Assembly: GCA_023416195.1 (NCBI GenBank)
Contig: JAEZID010000046.1
Location: forward strand, 1-11,908
DNA length: 11,908 nt
From: Pseudomonadota bacterium
GTDB taxonomy: Bacteria; Pseudomonadota; Alphaproteobacteria; Azospirillales; Azospirillaceae
Direction of reading: 5' to 3'
Made by a program: the position numbers and the translations under genes
The notes under the pieces: generated by a model
Databases searched by the model: none
What the model was told of the DNA's origin: nothing
Seen by the model: only the letters and a program-made list of their open reading frames with translations
Shown: positions 1 through 6,362 of the stretch, piece after piece
Position numbering within the stretch: the stretch's first letter is position 1
Layout of the letters: the number at the start of each line of letters is the position of its first letter

Positions 1-813
1 GCCGATGGCGTTGGCGAGGTTGATGTTGGGGACGACGCCGTGGTGCAGCAGCAGCGTGTCGGCCGGGACGCGCGCCTCCGCCCCGTCGCCCTGGCGGTAG
101 ACGACGGACTGCACGCGCCCGTCGCCCTCCGCGCGGAGCGCGGTGACGTTGCCGATCACCTTGACCTTGCGGCGGACCTCCAGCAGCAGCTTCAGGCCCT
201 TGCCGATGTAGCCGGAGCGCAGGAACTCGGTCATGTGCGGCATCGCCTGCCGCCAGTTCTCGCGCGGGGTGGTGTCGAGGATCGTGTCGATGCGCGCCCC
301 GGCGCGCAGATACTGCCACGCCAGCAGCCACAGCAGCGGCCCCGTGCCCGCCAGCACCACGTTGCCCGACGCGACGAGGCCGGAGGTTTTCAGCAGGATC
401 TGCGCGGCACCCGCGCCCATCACGCCCGGCAGGGTCCAGCCGGGAATGGCGAAGGGCCGCTCCAGCGCGCCAGTGGCGAGGATGATGTGCTTGGCCGGCA
501 TCAGGCGGGCCGCCCCTTCCCGCGACAGGCCGATCTCCAGCCCGCGCGAGACGCTCCACACCGTGCTGCCGGGCAGATAGTCGGCGCCGCTGTCGCGGAA
601 CGGCCCCACGAGGTCGGCGCCGTGCCAGTAGTCGGATCCCAGAACGCTGGGGTTGCGCACCGGGGATTGGGTGATGGCCCGGTAGATCTGGCCGCCGGGG
701 GCGGGCTGCTCGTCCAGCAGGACGGTGGACAGGCCACGCTTCGCCGCCAGCGTGGCGGCGGCCAGACCGGCCGGCCCGGCGCCGATCACGGCAAGGTCGT
801 AACGTGTCGTCAT
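1..813 (-). CDS. FAD/NAD(P)-dependent oxidoreductase, alpha-type subunit of an opine oxidase / HcnB-like dehydrogenase (partial, C-terminus missing)
   Basis: The first 271 residues are visible and the frame is still open at the left edge. An FAD-binding Rossmann motif GAGPAG is at residues 11-16, followed by DEQPAPGGQIYR (34-45), where the acidic residue should contact the FAD ribose. The conserved stretch LATGALERPF and a second dinucleotide motif (GTGPLL) follow. The piece ends just after LLHHGVVPN, as in OoxA/HcnB-type proteins of about 460 residues. In that family a C-terminal Cys-rich [2Fe-2S] domain would follow outside the window. The ATG at 813 overlaps the stop of the Fer2 gene (ATGA), so the two are probably translationally coupled. 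The protein should act in the cytoplasm or at the inner membrane face, passing electrons from the DAO-type subunit. The family assignment is firm. The substrate is unknown: opine, D-hydroxyproline and glycine (HCN synthase) relatives all share this architecture. Confidence 0.88.
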   Translation of the reverse strand, partial: MTTRYDLAVIGAGPAGLAAATLAAKRGLSTVLLDEQPAPGGQIYRAITQSPVRNPSVLGSDYWHGADLVGPFRDSGADYLPGSTVWSVSRGLEIGLSREGAARLMPAKHIILATGALERPFAIPGWTLPGVMGAGAAQILLKTSGLVASGNVVLAGTGPLLWLLAWQYLRAGARIDTILDTTPRENWRQAMPHMTEFLRSGYIGKGLKLLLEVRRKVKVIGNVTALRAEGDGRVQSVVYRQGDGAEARVPADTLLLHHGVVPNINLANAIG

Positions 814-1106
814 CGGGCGATCTCCCGCTTGCCGTTCTGGGTCTCGACCCGCATGCCGGGACGGACGCGCACCTGGCAGCCCTGCTGGTTGCCCACGTCG
901 TCGATGGTGACGAGGCAGTCGAAGCACACGCCCATCATGCAGTAGGGCGCGCGCGGGGCGCCGGACACCGGCGTGGACCGGCAGGTCCGCACCCCGTTGG
1001 CGAAGAGGGCGGCGGCGACGCTGTCGCCGGACAGCGCCTCGGCCGGGCGCCCGTCGATGGTGAAGGAGACGCGCTCGCCGGACGCGTTAGGCAGCCTTTG
1101 GAACAT
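810..1106 (-). CDS. Small [2Fe-2S]-binding protein, gamma-type subunit of the same dehydrogenase (HcnA-like)
   Basis: This 98-residue protein is a stand-alone 2Fe-2S ferredoxin fold of the Fer2_4 type. Cysteines at 56, 61, 64 and 77 fit the C-x4-C-x2-C-xn-C ligand pattern, within PYCMMGVCFDC and later GCQ. A further Cys at 42 (TCRSTP) also occurs in relatives. The length matches HcnA and the gamma subunits of opine and hydroxyproline dehydrogenases (about 95-110 residues). A longer reading from 1184 would add 26 low-complexity residues overlapping the DAO gene. The ATG at 1106 is preferred because the family begins with residues like MFQRLP just before the fold. The gene overlaps the end of the DAO-type gene by 20 bases, and its TGA overlaps the ATG of the next gene. 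Its role is inferred to be electron transfer between the two flavin subunits or onward to the respiratory chain. Confidence 0.9.
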   Translation of the reverse strand: MFQRLPNASGERVSFTIDGRPAEALSGDSVAAALFANGVRTCRSTPVSGAPRAPYCMMGVCFDCLVTIDDVGNQQGCQVRVRPGMRVETQNGKREIAR

Positions 1107-2217
1107 CGAACCTCCGGGCGCTGAAGACGGTGAACTCCTCGGGCAGGCGGCCGGCCGCGATGTGCGGCGCCAGCGCGAGGGCATGGTTGGCGGCGAGGGT
1201 CACGCCGCTGTGGCAAGTGGCGACGAAGGCGCCGGGCGCGCTGGTCGACTGTTCGTAGATCGGGAAGCCGTCCGGGCTCATGACGCGCAGCGCCGCCCAG
1301 GTCCGCACGACGTTCAGCCTGCCGAGCAGCGGGAAGATGCGGATGGCGCGCTCCGCGATGGTGGAGGTGACGCCGTTGCGCACCGTGGTGTCGAAGCCGA
1401 CATCCTCGAAGCTGTCGCCGATCATCACCCCGCCCTCGTCGGTCTGGCGGATGTAGCCGACCGGGAACTTCAGGAAGGGCGCGGTCTTCTCCGTCACGAT
1501 GATGTGGCCGCGTTCCGGCCGCACGGGCGCGGACAGCCCGACCATCGGCGCCAGCCGCGCGCTGTCGTGGCCGGCGGCGAGCACGACCTTGCCGGCGCCC
1601 ACCTCCCCGGCCGACGTGATCAGGCGGAAGCCGCCGTCGCGCGGCTCGATCCGCTCCACCCGGTGGTTGGGCAGGTAGGCGGCGCCGTGCAGGCTGAGGC
1701 CCGCGTGCAGCGCGCGCAGCAGCCGCAGCGAGTTGCAGTGGCCGTCGAGCGCGCAATAGCTCGCCCCGACCACGTCCTTGCCGATGTAGGGCATTTCCTT
1801 CGCGACGGCGGCGCGGTCCAGCATCTCGTAGTCGTAGCGGACCATGGAGGGCTGGTTGTGCAGCCGGCTCAGCTGGGCGGCGCGGGCCTCGACCTCGGCC
1901 TCCGACAGCAGGGGCATGAAGCCGCCCGGCCGCTCGTAATGCACGTCGATGCCGGTCTGGTCGCGCAGCATGCCGGCGAAGCCGGTCCAGCGGTCGGAGG
2001 AGCCCTTGGTCCAGCCCGCGTATTCGGGCATCCCCAGCCCCTTGCCCTGGACCCAGACGAGCGCGAAGTTGCCGCGCGACGGGCGGACGGCGATGTCCCC
2101 CTCGTCCAGGATGGCGACCTTCTGCCCGAGCCGGGCGAGGCCCCAGGCGGTCGCCGACCCGACGAGCCCGCCGCCGACCACGGCGACGTCGTAATCGGGC
2201 CTTGGTTGAACGGTCAT
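1087..2217 (-). CDS. FAD-dependent oxidoreductase of the D-amino-acid oxidase (DAO) family, beta-type catalytic subunit (OoxB/HcnC-like)
   Basis: The 376-residue DAO-superfamily flavoprotein has the FAD motif GGGLVG at residues 15-20 and the typical C-terminal flavin-contact motif CHSGVTLA near residue 335. The stretch SRGNFALVWVQGKG after the first Rossmann unit is characteristic of the HcnC/OoxB branch. In such complexes this subunit oxidises the C-N bond of an amino acid or secondary amine and hands electrons to the 2Fe-2S and FAD/NAD subunits, not to oxygen. A GTG at 2229 is in frame, but it touches the AGGAG at 2229-2233. The ATG at 2217, 11 bases downstream of that AGGAG, is therefore the better start. 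The gene begins 8 bases after the stop of the second permease, in one operon with the importer. Substrate is unknown: an opine, D-hydroxyproline or another N-substituted amino acid is inferred from context. Confidence 0.9.
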   Translation of the reverse strand: MTVQPRPDYDVAVVGGGLVGSATAWGLARLGQKVAILDEGDIAVRPSRGNFALVWVQGKGLGMPEYAGWTKGSSDRWTGFAGMLRDQTGIDVHYERPGGFMPLLSEAEVEARAAQLSRLHNQPSMVRYDYEMLDRAAVAKEMPYIGKDVVGASYCALDGHCNSLRLLRALHAGLSLHGAAYLPNHRVERIEPRDGGFRLITSAGEVGAGKVVLAAGHDSARLAPMVGLSAPVRPERGHIIVTEKTAPFLKFPVGYIRQTDEGGVMIGDSFEDVGFDTTVRNGVTSTIAERAIRIFPLLGRLNVVRTWAALRVMSPDGFPIYEQSTSAPGAFVATCHSGVTLAANHALALAPHIAAGRLPEEFTVFSARRFDVPKAA

Positions 2218-2225
2218 GATTGAGT

Positions 2226-3026
2226 TCACTCCTGTCCGCGGCCGACCAGCAGCCGCTCAAGCCCGTACAGGCGGTCCAGCACCAGCATCGCGGCCACGGT
2301 CATGAAGATCAGCGCCGCGGACACCGCCGCCACTAGCGGGTCGATGTTGTCCTGGATGTAGAGGAAGAGGCGCACCGGCAGCGTCGTCGTCTCCGGCGAG
2401 GCGATGAAGATGGTCATCGTCACCTCGTCGAAGCTGTTGATGAAGGCCAGCACCCAGCCGCTCGCCACGCCCGGCAGGATCAGCGGCAGCGTGACCCGGC
2501 GGAAGGTGGTCAGGGAGGAGGCGCCGAGCGACGCCGCCGCGTTCTCGATGGAGCGGTCCATGCCCGTGGAGGCCGCCAGGATCAGCCGCAGCGCGAAGGG
2601 CAGGATGATGATGATGTGGCTCAGCACCAGGCCGACGAAGGTGCCGCCCAGCCCGATCTGCGTGAAGAAGCGCAGGAAGGCGATGCCCAGCACGATGTGC
2701 GGCACCATCAGCGGCGACAGGAACAGCGCGGTGATCGCCTCGCGGCCGGGGAAGCGGTGGCGGGCGATGGCCAGCGCCGCCGGGATCGAGAAGGCCACCG
2801 CGAAGGTGGAGGACATGGCGCCCAGCACGAGGCTGTCCCGGAAGGCGCGGACGAATTCCGGGTTGTCGGCGATGGCGTAGAACCAGCGCAGCGACAGCCC
2901 GTTCGTCGGCAGCGACAGATAGCCTTCGGACGTGAAGGCGACGGCGCAGACGACCAGGATGGGCGCCAGCAGGAAGCCCAGGAACAGCGTGTGGAAGACG
3001 AGCGCGAGGGGGCCGTTGCGGTTCAT
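2226..3026 (-). CDS. ABC transporter permease, PotC-like (second permease of the importer)
   Basis: The 266-residue inner-membrane permease of the binding-protein-dependent family has about six membrane segments, starting with residues 8-31. The EAA cytoplasmic loop that docks on the ATPase is visible at about 161-187, beginning ENAAASLGAS and running to LPLILPGV. Length and layout match PotC/PotI-type permeases (about 260-280 residues). Many residues read in frame upstream of 3026, but they are antisense-like sequence over the first permease gene. The ATG at 3026 overlaps the preceding stop as ATGA, giving translational coupling. It should pair with the first permease to form the translocation channel. 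PotC-like describes the family only. The operon context argues for an amino-acid-derived substrate, not necessarily a polyamine. Confidence 0.93.
   Translation of the reverse strand: MNRNGPLALVFHTLFLGFLLAPILVVCAVAFTSEGYLSLPTNGLSLRWFYAIADNPEFVRAFRDSLVLGAMSSTFAVAFSIPAALAIARHRFPGREAITALFLSPLMVPHIVLGIAFLRFFTQIGLGGTFVGLVLSHIIIILPFALRLILAASTGMDRSIENAAASLGASSLTTFRRVTLPLILPGVASGWVLAFINSFDEVTMTIFIASPETTTLPVRLFLYIQDNIDPLVAAVSAALIFMTVAAMLVLDRLYGLERLLVGRGQE
2229..2233 (-). promoter_or_regulatory. Ribosome binding site deciding the DAO-type gene start
   Basis: AGGAG on the minus strand lies 11 bases before the ATG at 2217. The alternative in-frame GTG at 2229 abuts this motif and could not use it, so the ATG is preferred. 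Confidence 0.6.
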
Positions 3027-3955
3027 TCGAACACCTGCTTGTAACGACGCTCGATCAGGCGGTTGCAGCCGACGATGATGACCACGTTGGCGACCAGAAG
3101 CAGGATCGCGATGGCGGCGCCCAGCGGCCAGTTGAGCGTGTTCAGGAACTCGTCGTAGGCCAGCGTCGCGGCGACCTTCAGCCGGCGCCCGCCGATGATG
3201 GCCGGGGTGGCGAAGGCGCTGGCCGCCAGCGCGAAGACGATGATCGAACCGGACAGGATGCCGGGGATGACCTGCGGCAGCACCACGCGGCGCAGCACGG
3301 TGAAGGGCTTGGCGCCCAGCGACAGGGCCGCGTTCTCGATCTGCGGGTCGAGCCGTTGCAGCGACGCCCACACCGACAGCACCATGAAGGGTACCAGAAC
3401 GTGGGTCAGCGCGATGATGACGCCGGTTTCCGTGTACATGAACTCGATCGGCGTCGCGATCAGCCCGACCGTCAGCAGCGCCTGGTTGATCAGCCCGGTG
3501 GATCCGAACAGCAGCGCCCAGCCCAGCGTGCGCGACACGACCGAGATCAGCAGCGGCCCCAGCACGATCAGCAGGCAGATGCCCCGCCAGGGGGAGTTCA
3601 TGCGGCGCAGGATGTAGGCTTCCGGCGCCCCGATCACGGCGGCCAGCAGCGTCACCAGGAAGGCGATGCGGAAGGTCCGCAGGAACACCTCGTGGAAATA
3701 GCTGTCCGAGGCGATCTCGATGTAGTTGGACAGGCTCCAGACGTCCTGGATGCCGGTGTAGAAGCTGAATCCGTTCAGCGACAGCAGCGCCGTCATCGCC
3801 AGCGGCACCAGCAGCAGCACCGCGAACAGCGCCAGCGCCGGCAGGCTCAGCAGATAGGGCACCGGGGACGGCCGCTCCGCCGCGGCGGGGGCCGGAGCCG
3901 ATGCGGTGGCGGGTGAGGTGTCGGTGGTCATGTCGTCGCTCGGCACCGCGGTCAT
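3023..3955 (-). CDS. ABC transporter permease, PotB-like (first permease of the importer)
   Basis: This 310-residue inner-membrane permease has a Pro/Ala-rich cytoplasmic N-terminal tail (residues 10-32), then about six membrane segments, the first at 33-59. The EAA loop is at 207-232, beginning ENAALSLGAK and running to LPQVIPGI. Size and order match PotB/PotH-type permeases. The ATG at 3955 overlaps the ATPase stop as ATGA. An in-frame ATG at 3931 would shorten the tail by eight residues, and neither start has a strong ribosome binding site. Coupling favours 3955. Together with the PotC-like protein it forms the heterodimeric channel of the importer. Family assignment is secure and the transported compound is not. 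Confidence 0.92.
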   Translation of the reverse strand: MTAVPSDDMTTDTSPATASAPAPAAAERPSPVPYLLSLPALALFAVLLLVPLAMTALLSLNGFSFYTGIQDVWSLSNYIEIASDSYFHEVFLRTFRIAFLVTLLAAVIGAPEAYILRRMNSPWRGICLLIVLGPLLISVVSRTLGWALLFGSTGLINQALLTVGLIATPIEFMYTETGVIIALTHVLVPFMVLSVWASLQRLDPQIENAALSLGAKPFTVLRRVVLPQVIPGILSGSIIVFALAASAFATPAIIGGRRLKVAATLAYDEFLNTLNWPLGAAIAILLLVANVVIIVGCNRLIERRYKQVFE

Positions 3956-5004
3956 GACGCGCCGACCTGACCGGCCATCACCCGCATGTCCTCGGGCCGC
4001 CAGCCGACCATCACGCGCTCGTTCTCCTGCGGCATGGCCTGCCCGTCGTTCTGGCGGATCACCATCATTTGGCCGGCCGGGGTTTCCACCTCGAACAGCC
4101 ATTGGGTGCCCTGGAAGACGCGGGCCTGGACGAGGCCGGGCACGCCGGAATCGGCGACGAAGGCGACCTTTTCGGGCCGGACGGTCATCACGCCGGGGCC
4201 GGGGGGAACCGGCTCCACCACCGGCCAGACCGCGCCGGCCACGTCGATGCGCCGCGCCGCGCCGTCCTGGCGCACCGTGCCCTGGAGCAGGTTGGTGCGG
4301 CCGAGGAAGTTGGCGACGAAGGCGCTCGCCGGGCGGTCGTAGGCCTCCTGCGGGGCGGCGACCTGCTCGACCTTGCCCTTGTTCATGACCACCACGCGGT
4401 CGGACAGGGCCATGGCCTCCGCCTGATCGTGGGTGACGAGGATCATGGTGGTGCCGACGGTGCGCTGGATGCGGCGCAGCTCGATCTGCATCTCCTCGCG
4501 CATCTTGGCGTCGAGGTTGGACAGCGGCTCGTCGAGCAGCAGAAGGCTGGGCTTGATGACCAGCGCGCGGGCGAGCGCCACGCGCTGCTGCTGGCCGCCG
4601 GACATGCGGCGCGGGTAGCGGTCGCCGAAGGCGCCGAGCCCGACGAGCGCCAGCGCCTCCGTCACCATGCGGTCGCGGTCGGCGCGGGGCACGCCGCGCA
4701 TCTCCAGCCCGAAGGCGACGTTCTCCGCCGCCGTCATGTGCGGGAACAGCGCGTAGCTCTGGAACACGATGCCCAGGCCGCGCTCGTTGGGTTTCTTCGC
4801 CAGCAGGTCGGCGCCGTCCAGCGTGATGCGGCCGGCGGACGGGTCGAGGAAGCCGGCGATCATCTGAAGCGTGGTCGTCTTGCCGCAGCCGGACGGGCCG
4901 AGCAGCGAAATCAGCTCTCCCTTCTCGACCGTCAGCGACAGGCCGTCCACGGCGAGCCAGGAGCCGAACCGCTTGGTCAGCGTATCGAGGACAAGGTAGG
5001 CCAT
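3952..5004 (-). CDS. ABC transporter ATP-binding protein, PotA-like (polyamine/opine-type importer ATPase)
   Basis: The 350-residue importer ATPase has a complete set of motifs: Walker A GPSGCGKTT (36-44), Q-loop Gln82, signature MSGGQQQR (134-141), Walker B LLLLDEP (154-160), D-loop SNLD and H-loop His192. A C-terminal TOBE-type regulatory domain spans about 270-345. The length is normal for PotA/FbpC-like proteins. The start at 5004 is supported by GGAG eight bases upstream (GGAGACGGAACC then ATG). The frame stays open well upstream of 5004, but that part is antisense or out-of-frame sequence over the hairpin region and the binding-protein gene. It powers uptake through the two downstream permeases, with which it shares ATGA coupling. 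A 200-base hairpin-filled gap separates it from the binding-protein gene. Confidence 0.95.
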   Translation of the reverse strand: MAYLVLDTLTKRFGSWLAVDGLSLTVEKGELISLLGPSGCGKTTTLQMIAGFLDPSAGRITLDGADLLAKKPNERGLGIVFQSYALFPHMTAAENVAFGLEMRGVPRADRDRMVTEALALVGLGAFGDRYPRRMSGGQQQRVALARALVIKPSLLLLDEPLSNLDAKMREEMQIELRRIQRTVGTTMILVTHDQAEAMALSDRVVVMNKGKVEQVAAPQEAYDRPASAFVANFLGRTNLLQGTVRQDGAARRIDVAGAVWPVVEPVPPGPGVMTVRPEKVAFVADSGVPGLVQARVFQGTQWLFEVETPAGQMMVIRQNDGQAMPQENERVMVGWRPEDMRVMAGQVGAS

Positions 5005-5031
5005 GGTTCCGTCTCCACGTCCGGGAAGGAT

Positions 5032-5057
5032 CCTCTCCCGCCCGAGGGCGGGAGAGG
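5032..5057. repeat. Inverted repeat (hairpin 1 of the 5032-5152 array)
   Basis: CCTCTCCCGCCC (5032-5043) is followed after two bases by its exact reverse complement (5046-5057). As RNA it would form an 11-bp stem with a four-base loop. GC-rich CTCTCCC/GGGAGAG palindromes are common between genes in rhizobia and Azospirillum-like genomes, so this is probably a dispersed intergenic repeat. No T-run follows on the minus strand, so a plain terminator is unlikely. Confidence 0.75.
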
Positions 5058-5078
5058 GGGTGTTCAGGCCGGGTTGAA

Positions 5079-5096
5079 AGCGGATCTTGATCCGCT
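5079..5096. repeat. Inverted repeat (hairpin 2 of the array)
   Basis: AGCGGATC (5079-5086) and GATCCGCT (5089-5096) are perfect reverse complements separated by TT. The element stands two bases from the next hairpin, so the two look like parts of one composite repeat. Confidence 0.7.
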
Positions 5097-5098
5097 CA

Positions 5099-5116
5099 GG
5101 ACCGCGACGGCGGTCC
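5099..5116. repeat. Inverted repeat (hairpin 3 of the array)
   Basis: GGACCGC (5099-5105) and GCGGTCC (5110-5116) form a perfect 7-bp stem closing the four-base loop GACG. It abuts hairpins 2 and 4 directly. Confidence 0.7.
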
Positions 5117-5152
5117 CGGACGCCAGCCTTCCATTCAGGCATTGGCGTCCGG
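5116..5152. repeat. Inverted repeat (hairpin 4 of the array, two-tier stem)
   Basis: CCGGACGCCA (5116-5125) pairs with TGGCGTCCGG (5143-5152). Inside the loop, GCCT (5126-5129) can pair with AGGC (5137-5140). The result is a long stem with a small AT bulge. It shares base 5116 with hairpin 3. Confidence 0.7.
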
Positions 5153-5181
5153 AGCCCGGCCGGCAAGTGAGGCCATTCAAA

Positions 5182-5209
5182 GCTAAAGCGAACGGCCGTT
5201 CGCTTTAGC
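5182..5209. repeat. Perfect 28-bp palindrome spanning the stop codon of the binding-protein gene
   Basis: The 14 bases GCTAAAGCGAACGG (5182-5195) are followed at once by their exact reverse complement (5196-5209). It includes the TAA stop of the binding-protein gene (5205-5207). In mRNA it would fold into a roughly 12-bp stem with a GGCC loop. Only UUU follows before GAAUGG, so it is a weak fit to an intrinsic terminator. It could instead be a partial terminator or a 3'-end stabiliser that raises binding-protein levels above the membrane genes. As DNA, the symmetric AGCGAACG/CGTTCGCT core could also be a regulator site. The palindrome is certain; its role is inferred. Confidence 0.75.
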
Positions 5210-6239
5210 GCTCGATCTCGCGGGTCCAGCGCTTGTTCCAGGCTTCGCGGTTGGCGTTGATGGTGTCCCAATCGACGACCAGAAGCTTGCTCATCTGCTC
5301 GGGGCCGTAGGGCAGGCCGACCTGCTCGTCGGGCGTCAGCTCGACTTTCTTGTTCACCGGGCCGAAGCCGGCGCTGACCGCCAGCGCCTTCTGCGCGTCC
5401 GGCATCAGCATGTGCTGGATGAACTGCTGGGCCTCGGCCGACTGCTTGCTGCCCTGGATCGCGCAGGCCGCGGAGGCGAGCACGATGCCGCCCTCCTTCG
5501 GATAGACGAAGGCGGCGGGGAAGCCGGTGTCGGCCAGCGCCTTGGCGCGGCCCGAACCCCACACGGCAATGGTCGCCTGACCGCTCTGGAACAGCTCGGT
5601 CATCTTGCCGGGCGACGGCTCGTAGGCCAGGACGTTCGGGTTGATCTTGTCGCGGAACTGCTTGAAGCCCGGCTCGATGTTCTTCTCGCCGCCGCCGTTC
5701 AGGCGCGCCATCATCACCAGCGCGTGCAGGCCGTAGGAGTTGTTGATCGGCGGGATGACCAGCTTCTTCTTGTACTTGGCGTCCTCGATGTCGGTCCAGG
5801 AGGAGGGCGCCGGCCACTTGTTCTCGTCGAAGACCTTCTTGTTGTAGACGATGCCGGTGCCGACGGCGCCGAAGTTCACCGCCTTGTTGGACGGCATCTT
5901 GGCGAGGTCGTAGAGGTCGTCGTAGATGGGGGCCTTCGCCAGATCGGCGCAGAAGCCCAGCGCCACCGCCTGATACATCGGGCCGTCGTCCAGCATCACC
6001 ACGTCGATCTGCTGGTTGCCCTTCTGGGCCTGGAGCTTGGCGAGGTTGTCGGTGGAGTTGCCGGCGACGTATTCGATCTTCACGCCGTGCTTCTGTTCGA
6101 AGGCGGGGATGATCTCCTTGCGCATGGTCTGCTCGAAGGAACCGCCGTAGGCGGCCACATAGAGCGTCTTCTGCTGCGCCTCTGCCGTTCCGCACCACAC
6201 GGCGGCGGTCGCCATCAAGCCGTAGACGAAAGCCCGCAT
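5205..6239 (-). CDS. ABC transporter periplasmic solute-binding protein (PotD/extracellular solute-binding family)
   Basis: The 344-residue protein has a Sec signal peptide (MRAFVYGLMATAAVWCGTAEA, probable cleavage after Ala21). Mature motifs include VAAYGGSFEQTM (28-39) and IDVVMLDDGPMYQ (78-90). It belongs to the bacterial solute-binding superfamily that serves polyamine, opine and iron importers. Cys16 is followed by Gly but preceded by Trp, so it is not a lipobox. The ATG at 6239 follows a strong site (GAGGAGAGGGACAG). The frame continues to 6317, but those residues cross the promoter region and lack a signal sequence. It is the first gene of the leftward operon and is separated from its ATPase by the hairpin region. 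It should capture the substrate in the periplasm. Ligand identity cannot be read from the sequence. Confidence 0.92.
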   Translation of the reverse strand: MRAFVYGLMATAAVWCGTAEAQQKTLYVAAYGGSFEQTMRKEIIPAFEQKHGVKIEYVAGNSTDNLAKLQAQKGNQQIDVVMLDDGPMYQAVALGFCADLAKAPIYDDLYDLAKMPSNKAVNFGAVGTGIVYNKKVFDENKWPAPSSWTDIEDAKYKKKLVIPPINNSYGLHALVMMARLNGGGEKNIEPGFKQFRDKINPNVLAYEPSPGKMTELFQSGQATIAVWGSGRAKALADTGFPAAFVYPKEGGIVLASAACAIQGSKQSAEAQQFIQHMLMPDAQKALAVSAGFGPVNKKVELTPDEQVGLPYGPEQMSKLLVVDWDTINANREAWNKRWTREIER

Positions 6240-6362
6240 CTGTCCCTCTCCTCGTTCTTGTTTGGCATCCAGCGGTGGACGTTTTGTCGCACGAAGGGAG
6301 CGTGGCTTCGCGAACATATAATCGTCAAATCGAATTGTTGTGGTTAATCATACCCAAATGTT
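6240..6362. promoter_or_regulatory. Divergent control region between the catabolic operon and the lysR gene
   Basis: These 123 bases separate two divergent starts. The half next to lysR (about 6310-6362) is conspicuously AT-rich against a GC-rich background. A perfect TATAAT lies at 6317-6322 on the plus strand, 40 bases before the lysR ATG, without a convincing -35 box. An imperfect dyad TTGTGGT (6338-6344) / ACCCAA (6352-6357) is a candidate LysR operator and contains a T-N11-A pattern (T6344 to A6356). No good sigma-70 promoter is seen for the leftward operon, which would fit activator dependence. LysR proteins commonly bind such divergent regions. The exact boxes are inferred. Confidence 0.5.

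Noticed and set aside
40..945. Plus-strand open frame of 301 codons opposite the FAD/NAD-type oxidoreductase.
   Set aside because: The minus strand encodes a clear dinucleotide-binding protein in the same place. The plus frame has no motif.
973..2223. Long plus-strand open frame of 416 codons opposite the Fer2 and DAO-type genes.
   Set aside because: It is Ala/Arg/Gly/His-rich with no recognisable motif, and mirrors codon bias of the real genes on the other strand. A GC-rich shadow.
810..2229. Reading the dehydrogenase set as hydrogen cyanide synthase (hcnABC).
   Set aside because: Subunit families match, but the gene order differs from hcnA-hcnB-hcnC. The attached importer and LysR gene point to catabolism. 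Not excluded, only less likely.
4069..5208. Plus-strand open frame of 379 codons opposite the ATPase gene.
   Set aside because: The minus-strand ATPase has all ABC motifs. This frame has none and crosses the hairpin region.
6192..6194. Cys16 of the binding protein as a possible lipoprotein attachment residue.
   Set aside because: The preceding residue is Trp, which does not fit a lipobox. TAEA-Q is a good signal peptidase I site.
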